A stretch of DNA of 64,000 nucleotides. Source: Methylocystis rosea SV97. Lineage in GTDB: Bacteria > Pseudomonadota > Alphaproteobacteria > Rhizobiales > Beijerinckiaceae. Below are positions 8,648 to 17,202 of the stretch, piece after piece. The notes below the pieces were generated by a model. The model saw nothing but the letters and a program-made list of their open reading frames with translations. It was not told where the DNA came from and ran no database searches. Both the position numbers and the translations under genes were made by a program. The stretch is from assembly GCF_000372845.1 (NCBI RefSeq), contig NZ_KB889964.1:1-64000 (forward strand), in the 5' to 3' direction. Position 1 is the first letter of the stretch; every line of letters begins with the position of its first letter.

Positions 8648-10195
8648 CTAATGATAGTAGCGCGGGCCGCGGATATTGGGGTGAAGGATCGGAGCCGCGT
8701 CCGCGGCACGCTTTGGCGCCGGCTTCCGATCGAGCTTGTTGTCGAGGATGGATTTGATCGAGCCGTAGGTCTTCGCGCCGATCTCGATGGCGCGTTCCGC
8801 TGCGGCCTCGACGCGCTCGGACCCATAGGGGCCGACAAGGCGGACGATGCCCAGACAAGCGCGATAGCCCTGCTCGGGATGGGGCCGCGTCTCCAAAATC
8901 TGCTCGCAGAGCGCCGCGGCCGCGGGGCCGATTTTGCGCGCATCTTCACGGATGCGCTCGATGGTCCAGCCGGCGTAGCGCCGGTGGCTCGATGGCATGT
9001 GCTCAGAGATCGTCGTGTGCTTGTGATTGCCGCTCATCCGCAGATGCACGGCGATACGTTCGCCTCGATAAAAAATCTCAACGCCGCGGACGGTCAGGCG
9101 CGCTTCGACCTCGGCGCGGGCGAAGCGATAGGGCACGGAGTAATAATGCGCGTCGATCTCGACGTGATAATCGATGCCGACGCGGTGCAGGCGCCATTCG
9201 CAATATTCGTAAGGCTCGACTGGAAGCGCCTTCAACGCCGGGCGGTCGATCTCGTCGAACAATTGGCGACGGGTGACGCCGAGCCGGCGGATGGGGCGCT
9301 CCTCGTTGAGAGTTTTCAGCATCCCGTCGATGGCGGCGTTGACCTCCGCAAGGCTGTAGAAGGTTTCGCGACGCAGCCTGCCGAGCAGCCAGCGTTCGAC
9401 GATCAGCACCGCCGATTCCACCTTCGCCTTGTCGCGCGGTTTTCTGGGCCGGGCCGGCAAAAGCGCGGCGCCGTAATGCGCCGCCATGTCGGCGTAGGTG
9501 CGGTTGACCTGTGGATCGTAGAAGCAGGCTTTGACGATGGCGGTCTTGGCGTTGTCCGGCACGATGAGCTGCGGAACGCCGCCGATCGCCTCAAGCGCGC
9601 CGACATGGGCGTCGATCCAGTCAGGAAGCGTCTGCGTCCAGCTCGCTCTCGCGAATGTGAGGCTCGACGCGCCCAGCACCGCGACGAATATCTGCCCCAT
9701 GCGCACTTCGCCGGTGAGCCTGTCGACGACGACGGGAACGCCGTCGCCGGCCTAATCGACGAACAGGCGCTCGCCGGCGGCGTGGGTCTGCCGCATGGTC
9801 ACCGACAGCGTTTTCTCGAAGGCGCGATACAGCTCGCAAAAGCGCGAATAGCGATAGCCGCCGGGGTTCTCGGCGATGTATTCGTCTCACAGGATCGTCA
9901 GGGTGACATGCTTGCGCTTCAGCTCGCGATGCACGTTTGCCCAGTCCGGCTCTTCGACGCGCCGGTGACCGCGCTTGCTGCGCCGGTTGGCGTAAAGCGC
10001 CGCCTCCAGCGCGTCGTCGTTCATTCCCTCCGGCAGCGGCCAGGAGAGCCCGGCGCCCTCCGCGCGTTCGAGCGCTTCCCGAACCGTCGAACGCGGCATG
10101 CCGAGACGCCGGGAAATCTCGTGCGCTGAAACCGACGCGGCCTTCAGCCGAATAATCTCGCGCGCCTGGCGCATCGTAATCCGCTCCGCTGGCAT
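8648..10195 (-). pseudogene. istA: IstA transposase of IS21, two internal stops
   Basis: 515 codons in a single frame with TGA at 9887-9889 (Trp expected in ILWDEY) and TAG at 9752-9754 (Tyr expected in VDYAGD). The N-terminus is an HTH (HEISRRLGMPRSTVREAL), then the rve integrase core with [14 protein letters not shown] and [15 protein letters not shown] as the second and third catalytic regions, and the Mu-transposase-like C-terminal domain. No frameshifts, only two point nonsense changes. It ends 11 bases before istB starts. Confidence 0.85.
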
Positions 10196-10429
10196 GAATC
10201 GCTCCCCTTGGATTGCCAAAGGAGCGACTTGATCAGGCCAACGGCGGCGACCGCCACTGCACGAAATCACCCGGGCGGGATCATTCCGTCGCAGGGGGGC
10301 GGGATCATCTCGGAATTGGGGGGCGCCATCATTCCGTAACGAGTGGGCGCCTTCATCTCGTTTTAGGGGGCGCCATCAAGCGGAATCAGCAGCAGCGTCG
10401 GGCGACACGCTGGAATTGATGCGTCCCAT

Positions 10430-10965
10430 GCCGCTTACGTGCGCGGGCCCTGTAGAGCGTCGCGGCGACGAATTACGGTTTGGCATTCGCCTTGCGCGCG
10501 ATGACCGGCGTTGAGCATGTATTGCATCGCTTGGGCGAGGTCGTGTCCGCGTGACAGCTTCGCGAACTGCTCTCGCATGTAAATCCCGAGCGTGTCGACC
10601 AGCGGCCGGCTCACGTCGCGACGAACAGCAAGGCGTTCCTCGGAACTCTTGCCATTGATCGTGCGATCGCGAACAGCGCGTCGATGCGGCGCACGATTTC
10701 CATAGCAATCGGCGAGAGCGGCTTTCCCTTTTTTACCGCCGCCTTGCGACGCGCGTTCGCCTCGATGTCGGCCATGGCGAAGAACGGCCGTCGCGCGTGG
10801 CTTCAGCACGTCGCCTCGCGGATCGGGCCGGGGGTGCGGTCGGCGAGATACAGCTTGTTGAAACCGTCGTACGCGTCCGCTTGCAAGATGCCCGAGTATC
10901 CCTCCAGATGGCTTTGTGGATGTTCGCCGCGACGATCACGCGAGTAGTAGAAGATCGCGGCCGGC
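10430..10965 (-). pseudogene. IS66-family transposase (TnpC) fragment
   Basis: Two frames together give GILQADAYDGFNKLY, EATCWAHARRPFF-like sequence, RTINGKSSEERLAVR and FAKLSRGHDLAQAMQYML, which are consecutive pieces of the IS66 transposase core and C-terminal half. At least one frameshift near 10805. Ends of the element are missing. Confidence 0.75.
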
Positions 10966-11059
10966 GAACCCGGCTCCGCCGAAACGGCGTGCATTCCTCG
11001 AAAAGATCGCGCGCGAAAACTCACGATTGTTCGTGCACTGGCAACTCGGCGCAAGCGGC

Positions 11060-11141
11060 AGGCTGGCCTGATGGGAGCCGGGTGAGGCGAGAGTCTCACG
11101 CCCGGTTCTGGAAGACGTAGAGGGTGAAAAACCCCTACTCG
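11060..11141 (+). ncRNA. Group II intron 3' end remnant (domains V and VI)
   Basis: Bases 11075-11110 fold as domain V: GAGCCGGG pairs with CCCGGTTC, and TGAGGC pairs with GTCTCA across a GAGA tetraloop, leaving the two-base CG bulge on the 3' side. The catalytic AGC triad sits at the expected start. Bases 11117-11140 form a domain VI-like hairpin (GTAGAGGG / CCCCTAC). Upstream intron domains and the maturase are not found. The 3' exon is an IS66 transposase piece on the same strand. Confidence 0.7.
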
Positions 11142-11220
11142 CCGACCGTGCCCGTGCTCGCGAAAGGCAAGACCGACACCGGCCGGTGCTGGGTCCATGT
11201 TCGTGACGACGCACGCAAGA
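11142..11220 (+). pseudogene. IS66-family transposase fragment (intron 3' exon)
   Basis: Encodes PTVPVLAKGKTDTGRCWVHV followed by RDD, the IS66 transposase core segment with the first catalytic Asp region. It is on the opposite strand to the fragment at 10430-10965, so the two come from different copies or an inversion. Confidence 0.65.
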
Positions 11221-11550
11221 GCTGGCCCAATTGTTTGGACAGCTCCCCGTGGATTTTGAGTGGATCTCTGCCGGATTTTGCTGAACGCGGGGCGTCTCGA
11301 TTTTGTCGGGGCGTCGGGAGATCGCCAAATCTGCGCGCCGAAACCGGTCTCGATCGCAAAAGCGCGGCATCCTTCACGGTGATTGGGTGGGTTTGAGCGG
11401 TATCGATAAAGTAATGTTATGAGATAGCAGCCCATCCCGACCCTCTCGTCCATCAAAGGCGCCGCCGCCAGCCGCCAGACATTGGGGGAGCGGTCGATTA
11501 CGTCGATCGCGATGGCGCGGGACGAGAAGCGCGGTCGTTACCGCGCGGTC
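11221..11550. other. No gene recognised
   Basis: About 330 bases between IS debris and the receiver pseudogene. I see no family motif, no RNA fold and no terminator. Confidence 0.4.
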
Positions 11551-11938
11551 CTAAGACTGAACTGAATCGAGCGCTCTACTACTTAACGCGGCCGCGATCG
11601 CGGCGCCTAACGCAACCCTGCTAAACGGCTTTTGCACGCTCGGCGCGCCTTCGAAGGACAGTTGAAAATTTGACTGTTGATATCCGGTTGCGAAAACAAG
11701 CGGAATCCTTCGGTCCCGTACGATCTGGGCAGCCGGAAAGCTCGCCACGCCGTTGAGATTAACATCCAAAATTGCGAGTCCATAGTCGGCTTCCGCCGCC
11801 AGTTGCAGCGCTTCTTCAATGCACCGCGCTTGCCCGGCGATCTCAAATCCAAGCTCGCTCAGGATGCTTCAAGCAGAAGCCCTACGAGGCTTCGTCCTCA
11901 ACCATCAATACTCGAATCTTTATGGCTGAGTCCGTCAT
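11551..11938 (-). pseudogene. Stand-alone receiver (REC) response regulator, decayed
   Basis: ATG at 11938, three bases after the upstream kinase stop, so last gene of the stressosome operon. Begins MTDSAIKIRVLMVEDEAS, then a TAG at 11882-11884 and a frameshift; the second half is intact with phospho-acceptor LAILDVNLNG, the conserved Thr/Ser region LVFATGY and Lys in VQKPF. No output domain follows. Such single-domain receivers commonly pair with HWE kinases, and this one was probably the target of the neighbouring kinase before it decayed. Confidence 0.7.
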
Positions 11939-11941
11939 CTC

Positions 11942-13312
11942 TCACTCGAAGTCGACAGGGGCGCTGATTGCGCAGGTAACGCCATCGGAGGAAAAGTCGA
12001 GGGATATTGTTCCCTTTAAGTCGCTGGCGAGCGACCTCTCGAGCAGCTTCGAGCCGAATCCGCGATGCGCCGGCGGCTCGACGAGGGGCCCTCCCGTTTC
12101 TTTCCAAATCAAGCTTAACCGCGGCAGGCCATTTTCACGTTCGATGCTCCAGCAAATGTTTACCTGCCCCTCACTGCTCGATAGAGCTCCGTATTTGAGC
12201 GCGTTTGTGCAAAGTTCATGCAATCCCATCGCGAGCGCTAACGCAGCTTTAGGCTTGAGTTGCAGATCGGGACCTTCCAGGCTGAATCTGTCGGCCGCTC
12301 CATGAATCTGCGCCGCCTTGACCACGAGCTCTCGAAGATCCGCAGCCCTCCAGCTGCCGCGCGTCAAGACATCGTGCGTTTCGGAAAGCGCGCAGAGCCT
12401 GCTTGCGAAGTCGTCGACCTTTTTCTGATCGACTTGGGCGCCTCTAAATGTCTGTGAGGCGATGGACTGCACGATTGTCAGTGTATTTTTCACCCGGTGG
12501 TCGAGTTCATGGATCAGCAGTTCTTTGTGCTCTTCAGCCCTCTTCCGGTCCGAAATATCGAGCGCCCAACAGCCTACAGCCGCGATGTCGTTCGAGGCGT
12601 CTCGCACGGGGAAAAACCCCGCCAACCAGTGCCGGTCGCCGGCGCTGGAGTGCTCGGAAAGCTCCACATGCCGCAAAGAAGCTCCTTTTGAGAATACCTC
12701 GCCGAGAGAATTTTCAAGAGAACTGGCGTTGTTTGGAAAGATTTCCCTGATCGTGTGGCCGATGTGGCCCTTCGCCTTGAGCGCGATGACGCCGGCGAAC
12801 TCATCGTTGATGCGCGTGCAGCGGCCCGCTTTGTCGAAAAACGCGAGCCCAATGGGCGCGCTACAGAGCAGCGCTTCCAACTCGAGGGTTCGAGCCAGAA
12901 GGCGTTCATTCGCAACACGCAGCTGATCCTCAGCGCTTTTTGCGCGTAGCAAGGCCCTGACCGTGGCGACCAGCACCGGCGCTTCCGCAGGCTCCACCAA
13001 ATATGCATCGGCGCCCGCGTCCAGCGCCGTTACCTTGGCGTCAGGCCCAATAAAGGTGGCCGAGGTCTGCAGCACCATGATGTCGGGCCGGGATCGCTTG
13101 ATCTCACGGCACACTTCCGTGCCCAAAATGTCGGGCAGCATCGTATCGAGAACGACGAGGTCCGTCGGGCGCGAGGCGACGAAGGCGAGCGTCTCCTCGC
13201 CGCTGCTCGTTTCACTGACTGACCAGCCCGCTTTTTGCAGCGCCCGCACCTTGGCGTAGCGCGCCTCGGCAACGTCGTCGACGACCAACAGACGGGCGCT
13301 TTCGACATTCAT
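11942..13312 (-). CDS. REC-PAS-HWE histidine kinase
   Basis: 456 residues, cytoplasmic. Residues 1-125 are a receiver domain with acidic pair Asp12/Asp13 and phospho-Asp56 (VVLDTMLP), but the conserved Lys after strand 5 is Glu (YLVEPAEAP). Residues 145-260 are a PAS domain. The HWE dimerisation box follows with His272 (ELDHRVKNTLTIVQSIA), then the ATPase N-box MGLHELCTNALKYGALS and the family-defining W-x-E (IWKETGGP). Its ATG overlaps the TGA of the hybrid kinase (ATGA), so it is translationally coupled to the stressosome operon. HWE kinases in alphaproteobacteria often feed PhyR of the general stress response; that link here is inferred. Confidence 0.9.
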   Translation of the reverse strand: MNVESARLLVVDDVAEARYAKVRALQKAGWSVSETSSGEETLAFVASRPTDLVVLDTMLPDILGTEVCREIKRSRPDIMVLQTSATFIGPDAKVTALDAGADAYLVEPAEAPVLVATVRALLRAKSAEDQLRVANERLLARTLELEALLCSAPIGLAFFDKAGRCTRINDEFAGVIALKAKGHIGHTIREIFPNNASSLENSLGEVFSKGASLRHVELSEHSSAGDRHWLAGFFPVRDASNDIAAVGCWALDISDRKRAEEHKELLIHELDHRVKNTLTIVQSIASQTFRGAQVDQKKVDDFASRLCALSETHDVLTRGSWRAADLRELVVKAAQIHGAADRFSLEGPDLQLKPKAALALAMGLHELCTNALKYGALSSSEGQVNICWSIERENGLPRLSLIWKETGGPLVEPPAHRGFGSKLLERSLASDLKGTISLDFSSDGVTCAISAPVDFE

Positions 13313-15435
13313 GTCTGGGCTCCCGCGCCGAGCGCCTCAGCCACCACAGGAGCGAGCGCCTCTTTCGACAGCCCGCTTTTGGCAATGACTTGCTTGGCGC
13401 TGCCGAGGCGTCCCAGATCCTGCTCATTCAAAGCTGTGGCCGTGACGACCACGATCGGGACCTGCGCTGTTTTTGGATTATCCGTTAGCCGCTCGAGCAC
13501 ATCGAAGCCGCTGATGCCTGGTAATTTGAGGTCGAGCAACACCAGATCCGGGGGCTGTTTGGCGGCGCTCTCCAGCCCGGCTTCGCCCGTCGCGGCTTCG
13601 CTGAGAACGTAGGGCTCGTCTGCGAGACACCGCCGAATGATATAACGCGAGGCTTCGTCGTCGTCGATCAGAAGGACGCGCTTTGCTTCTGTCTCGTCGA
13701 TCAATTCGTGCAGCTTGGCGAGGAGCCAGGCGCGTTCAATGGGCTTTATTCCATAGCCGTCAGCGCCGAGCCGCGCCGCTTTCGCGCGGTCCTCCATCGT
13801 GGAGACGACAAGAACGGGAATCCCCTGCGACTCCGACGCGCCCTTGAGATCGGCCAGCAGCGCCCAAGTGTCCGTGCCTCCAAGCACGAGATCGAGAATA
13901 ATCGCGCGAGGCTTGACGTCCTGAATTTTCCGCCGCGCCTCCTTCAAGGTTCGCGCGCCGATGAGCCTGTAAGGAGAGTGGCGCAGGGTGACCTCATAGA
14001 CCATCATGTCCGCAGGGTCGTCTTCGACCGCAAGAACCGGAATACGCTCGTCTTCCGGCGGCGGCTCGATCAAAGGCTCGGCAAGGTCCACCATGGGGCC
14101 AGCGTATGCTGCCGGCAGCGTAAACGAGAAGGTCGATCCCTTGCCCACCACGCTGTCGACGTGGATATCGCCGCACAAAAGCTTGCACAGCCGTTTCGAC
14201 AAGGGGAGCCCCAGTCCCGTGCCCCTCACTCTGCGCTGAATGGGGCCGTCAAGCTGTGAGAACTCCTGAAAAATGAGCTCATGATGCTCTGAGGCGATGC
14301 CAATGCCGTCGTCCTTAACCGTGAAAGTGAAACACCCCTCAGATAGTGAGGCCCTGACGCGAATTTCCCCTGCCTCGGTGAATTTCAGCGCGTTTGAAAT
14401 CAGGTTGCGCAGCACCTGCGAAATCTTGGCTTCATCGCTATACATCGCCGGCAGTGACGATGCGTCCTCGAATATGAGGTTGACCTTGTCTCCAACAAGC
14501 AGCGGCCGCAGCATGCCGCGCAAGGCGCCGAAGAGATCGCCAATCCGGAATTCGACGGGCCTAATCTCGATCCGGCCGGCCTCGACTTTGGCGAGATCGA
14601 GAAGGTCATTAACGAGTTCGGTCAGGTTCTCCGCCGATTTTCGGATGAACGAAATTTGGCGCTCCTGCTCAGGCATGAGCTCGCCGTCGCAGCGATCGAG
14701 TAGCAGGTGGGTCAGCGCCAATATCGAGTTGAGCGGCGTCCTGAACTCGTGAGTCATGTTGGAAAGAAAGCGAGATTTGAGGCTGTCCGCGCGCCGCAGA
14801 TGCTCCGCCTTTTCGTCGAGATCGGAATAAAGAGCGACCACCCCGCGGTTCGTGTCGTGTAATTCCTCGTTCAGTGAAGCCAGTTCCTTGCGCTGCCGTT
14901 CGACCTCCTCCAGACTGAAAATCAGCTCCTGATTCTGCCGACGCAGCTCGATCATTGGGTCGTTGGCGTCTTCCCTCAGCAGGCGATCGGAAATGTCCGC
15001 AAGATCAGAATGGGAAAACACCTTGGCCGTTCCAGGCAGCAGCTTTTTGAGAGCCACAACGGTGCCTGAACTGGACGACTGGATGGAAAACTGATCCACA
15101 AGCCGACGCGCGCCGATCAGCCCGACGCCCATGCCCGTGGTGGAGCGATGGCGCCCGGCAAGGACTTCTTCAAGGTTGGCGATCCCGGCGCCTTCGTCCG
15201 AGATGGTCGCCTGGAACAGTTGCGGCGACGTAGAACCCGCCAGCGAAAACTTGACGCACCCGCCGCCGCCATATTCAACGGCGTTGCGCGCGATCTCGGA
15301 CACCGCCGTCGCGATGCGGGTCTGATCCTGCCGGTCGAATCCAAGCAGTCCGGCAAGCTGGCGCGCGCGCTGGCGCGCAAAGACGATGTCCGGCTCGGCC
15401 TTCAAAGACACTGACAAAATGCGAAGCATTACCAC
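13309..15435 (-). CDS. Hybrid histidine kinase with N-terminal RsbT-like ATPase and two receivers
   Basis: 708 residues. Residues 1-135 are an RsbT/anti-sigma-type GHKL domain (TAVSEIARNAVEYGGGG, SDEGAGI, TGMGVGLIGARRL), followed by a coiled coil (about 160-220), a HisKA box with His229 (SNMTHEFRTPLNSI), a HATPase_c domain, and two receiver domains (first with AIILDLVLGG, second with LVLLDLKLPG). Fusion of an RsbT paralogue to a hybrid kinase ties it to the stressosome: the N-terminus could be recruited by or compete for RsbS/RsbR. GTG at 15435 or ATG at 15429 are both possible starts; the gene begins immediately after the phosphatase stop. Confidence 0.9.
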   Translation of the reverse strand: MVMLRILSVSLKAEPDIVFARQRARQLAGLLGFDRQDQTRIATAVSEIARNAVEYGGGGCVKFSLAGSTSPQLFQATISDEGAGIANLEEVLAGRHRSTTGMGVGLIGARRLVDQFSIQSSSSGTVVALKKLLPGTAKVFSHSDLADISDRLLREDANDPMIELRRQNQELIFSLEEVERQRKELASLNEELHDTNRGVVALYSDLDEKAEHLRRADSLKSRFLSNMTHEFRTPLNSILALTHLLLDRCDGELMPEQERQISFIRKSAENLTELVNDLLDLAKVEAGRIEIRPVEFRIGDLFGALRGMLRPLLVGDKVNLIFEDASSLPAMYSDEAKISQVLRNLISNALKFTEAGEIRVRASLSEGCFTFTVKDDGIGIASEHHELIFQEFSQLDGPIQRRVRGTGLGLPLSKRLCKLLCGDIHVDSVVGKGSTFSFTLPAAYAGPMVDLAEPLIEPPPEDERIPVLAVEDDPADMMVYEVTLRHSPYRLIGARTLKEARRKIQDVKPRAIILDLVLGGTDTWALLADLKGASESQGIPVLVVSTMEDRAKAARLGADGYGIKPIERAWLLAKLHELIDETEAKRVLLIDDDEASRYIIRRCLADEPYVLSEAATGEAGLESAAKQPPDLVLLDLKLPGISGFDVLERLTDNPKTAQVPIVVVTATALNEQDLGRLGSAKQVIAKSGLSKEALAPVVAEALGAGAQT

Positions 15436-16422
15436 TTACCCCAAGGCGCGCAACACGACCACGGTGGCGTCGTCTCGGCCCCGACGATAATCCCGCGCCA
15501 GCACTCCTGCGATAAGCGCCGGATGCGCCCCGAAAAGACCGGGATACTGTGCGACGTTCCAGCGCGCGGACAAGCCGTCGCTGTGCAGAATGATAACACC
15601 ACCCGGTGCCAGGCTATACTGAAAAGTACGGATGGTCGGGGTCCCGTTGCCGGCCATACCGTTATAGGATACGAGGCTCCGAGCTTCAGCTGCGCCGATG
15701 ATCGCGCCCGAAATGTTTCCCACGCCGCAGAATTCCACCTGGCCGCTCGCGACGGTCAAACGCGCAAGACCTACGGCTGCGCCTCTGGTCGGCCGAAGGC
15801 CCTGATGAATCCGCTCGACATGCTGCGCAACCGTCTGGTTCTTGCAAGAGGAGAACGTAGAGAGGGCGCGCGCCCCCGCTTCAGACGCAAAGGGTCCGTG
15901 TCCCGTTCCGTCCACCACGAGAACGTCGATCTTTCCTCCGTTCTCGGTGGCCGTCCATGCGTCGCCGCAGATGGATTCCCCCGGACATGTCACCACGACT
16001 GAGCCCGTCACGAATTGGGTCTTCGACGCTGCGCCGTTCCTGCGAAAACGCGCCAGAACCGCTGCGCCCATGGAAGGCTTCGAGTAGATGCCGAAGACAC
16101 TAGAGAGGCGCTGCGCAGCTCCCAGTCCCGAGCCGCGACTGCCAAAGGTCGAGTATCCATCGCCTAAACATTTTGCGACATCGACGAGCCCGGGCCCGCG
16201 ATCTAGCGCCATCAGCTCGACGCCCTGCCCGTCGGCATCGTCGAAGAGATTGATGGAAAACTCGCCCTTTCCCGCGTGTTTGAGGATGTTAGTCGCGAGT
16301 TCAGTGGCGACGATTGCTATTCTGCCGACCGCTTCCTCCGGAAAATCTTGTGACAACGCCAATTGCGTCGCCGCCCTGCGCACTTCCGCGACTCGCGAAG
16401 GATCATCCACCGGCAGCAGCAT
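15436..16422 (-). CDS. RsbT-like ATPase fused to SpoIIE/RsbX-type PP2C phosphatase
   Basis: 328 residues. The N-terminal 130 residues form a GHKL ATPase (IVATELATNILKHAGKGEF, LDRGPG, GSGLGAAQRL). The C-terminal 190 form a SpoIIE-like PP2C domain with metal-binding Asp in VLVVDGTGHG and the C-terminal DDATVVVL. In Bacillus the phosphatase RsbX resets the stressosome by dephosphorylating RsbS and RsbR; this position in the operon, directly after rsbT with one base between, supports the same feedback role. ATG at 16422. Confidence 0.9.
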   Translation of the reverse strand: MLLPVDDPSRVAEVRRAATQLALSQDFPEEAVGRIAIVATELATNILKHAGKGEFSINLFDDADGQGVELMALDRGPGLVDVAKCLGDGYSTFGSRGSGLGAAQRLSSVFGIYSKPSMGAAVLARFRRNGAASKTQFVTGSVVVTCPGESICGDAWTATENGGKIDVLVVDGTGHGPFASEAGARALSTFSSCKNQTVAQHVERIHQGLRPTRGAAVGLARLTVASGQVEFCGVGNISGAIIGAAEARSLVSYNGMAGNGTPTIRTFQYSLAPGGVIILHSDGLSARWNVAQYPGLFGAHPALIAGVLARDYRRGRDDATVVVLRALG

Positions 16423-16423
16423 G

Positions 16424-16849
16424 TTATTTCCAACGAATGAGCGAGATGCGGGTTCCCTCGCCCGGCTGCGATTTTATGTCGAACTCGTTGACGAGCCGCT
16501 TTGCGCCTCCCAAACCTAGCCCCAGCCCCCCGCCCGTCGTGAAATGATCGCTCATCGCCTGCTCAATGTCCGCGATGCCGGGACCTTCGTCTGAAAACGT
16601 CACTCGCAATCCTCGGCGCGCGCCGTCGCGAAGGATTTCCAAAAGCAGCTCGCCGCCTCCGCCATACTCGAAGGTGTTTCGTGCGATTTCGCTCGCGGCG
16701 GTAATGATTTTGGTCTGATCGATAAGGCTCATGCCCATTGCGTCAGCGTGAAAGCGGACTTTCTGCCTTACGCGAACAATGTCTTCCGAGCTTCGAATCG
16801 GAACGGTTTCAATCGTCTCCGTCAGCATCGGTCGACTCTGACTGCTCAA
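16424..16849 (-). CDS. rsbT: RsbT-type serine/threonine kinase (stressosome)
   Basis: About 134-141 residues, single GHKL ATPase domain. N-box TAASEIARNTFEYGGGGELL, G1 box FSDEGPGI, G2 GGGLGLGLGGAKRLVNEF. RsbT phosphorylates RsbS and RsbR in the stressosome and is released to activate a downstream partner. Two starts overlap rsbS: TTG at 16849 and ATG at 16828; neither has a strong ribosome site, suggesting translational coupling to rsbS. Confidence 0.93.
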   Translation of the reverse strand: MSSQSRPMLTETIETVPIRSSEDIVRVRQKVRFHADAMGMSLIDQTKIITAASEIARNTFEYGGGGELLLEILRDGARRGLRVTFSDEGPGIADIEQAMSDHFTTGGGLGLGLGGAKRLVNEFDIKSQPGEGTRISLIRWK

Positions 16850-17198
16850 TCAGCCTGTTGATCGTCTCCAGACCTTTATCAACGTTGCGGGCGGTCTGAA
16901 TGCCGCTCAGCTGAACGCCCAGCTCGACGAGGGTGATCGCGACGTGCGGCCGCATGCCCACGACAATGGTGACGGCGTCAAGCACCCGTGATGCGCTGGC
17001 TATGTTGCTCAGCATGCGGCCAATGAAGGAATCGACGATCTCGAGCGCGGAAACGTCAATCAACACGCCCTTGGCCCTGGTGGAAACAATCGCGTTGGTG
17101 AGATCGTCCTGCAGCGCCATGGCAAGGCGGTCATGCATGTCGATGTGAATTGTGACGAGAAGGCACTTGCCAACTTTGAGGATCGGGATCTTGTCCAC
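16809..17198 (-). CDS. rsbS: RsbS stressosome scaffold (STAS domain)
   Basis: 129 residues, one STAS domain. The phosphorylatable serine motif ALEIVDSFIGRMLSN matches the region of Ser59 in Bacillus RsbS, and RPHVAITLVELGV is the typical fourth helix. RsbS and RsbR form the 1.8 MDa stressosome core that sequesters RsbT. It starts four bases after rsbR ends, and its 3' end overlaps rsbT. Confidence 0.94.
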   Translation of the reverse strand: MDKIPILKVGKCLLVTIHIDMHDRLAMALQDDLTNAIVSTRAKGVLIDVSALEIVDSFIGRMLSNIASASRVLDAVTIVVGMRPHVAITLVELGVQLSGIQTARNVDKGLETINRLIEQSESTDADGDD

Positions 17199-17202
17199 CG
17201 CA

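Larger units (their letters stand above)
7761..10378 (-). mobile_element. IS21-family insertion sequence, complete but inactivated
   Basis: Holds istA and istB in order on the minus strand, with multiple short terminal repeats at both ends as is typical for IS21. The right end (10265-10378) repeats GGGCGGGATCATTCCGT-like units and the left end (7761-7845) carries the same units inverted. Exact ends are not fixed. Both genes have nonsense codons. Confidence 0.75.

Noticed and set aside
8651-10129. 492-codon plus-strand open frame opposite istA
   Set aside because: It is antisense to a recognisable IstA frame, has no ribosome site or family motifs, and is explained by GC-rich codon bias.
11551-11938. 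Receiver fragment as PhyR
   Set aside because: PhyR has a sigma-like N-terminal domain before its receiver; this gene starts directly with the receiver.
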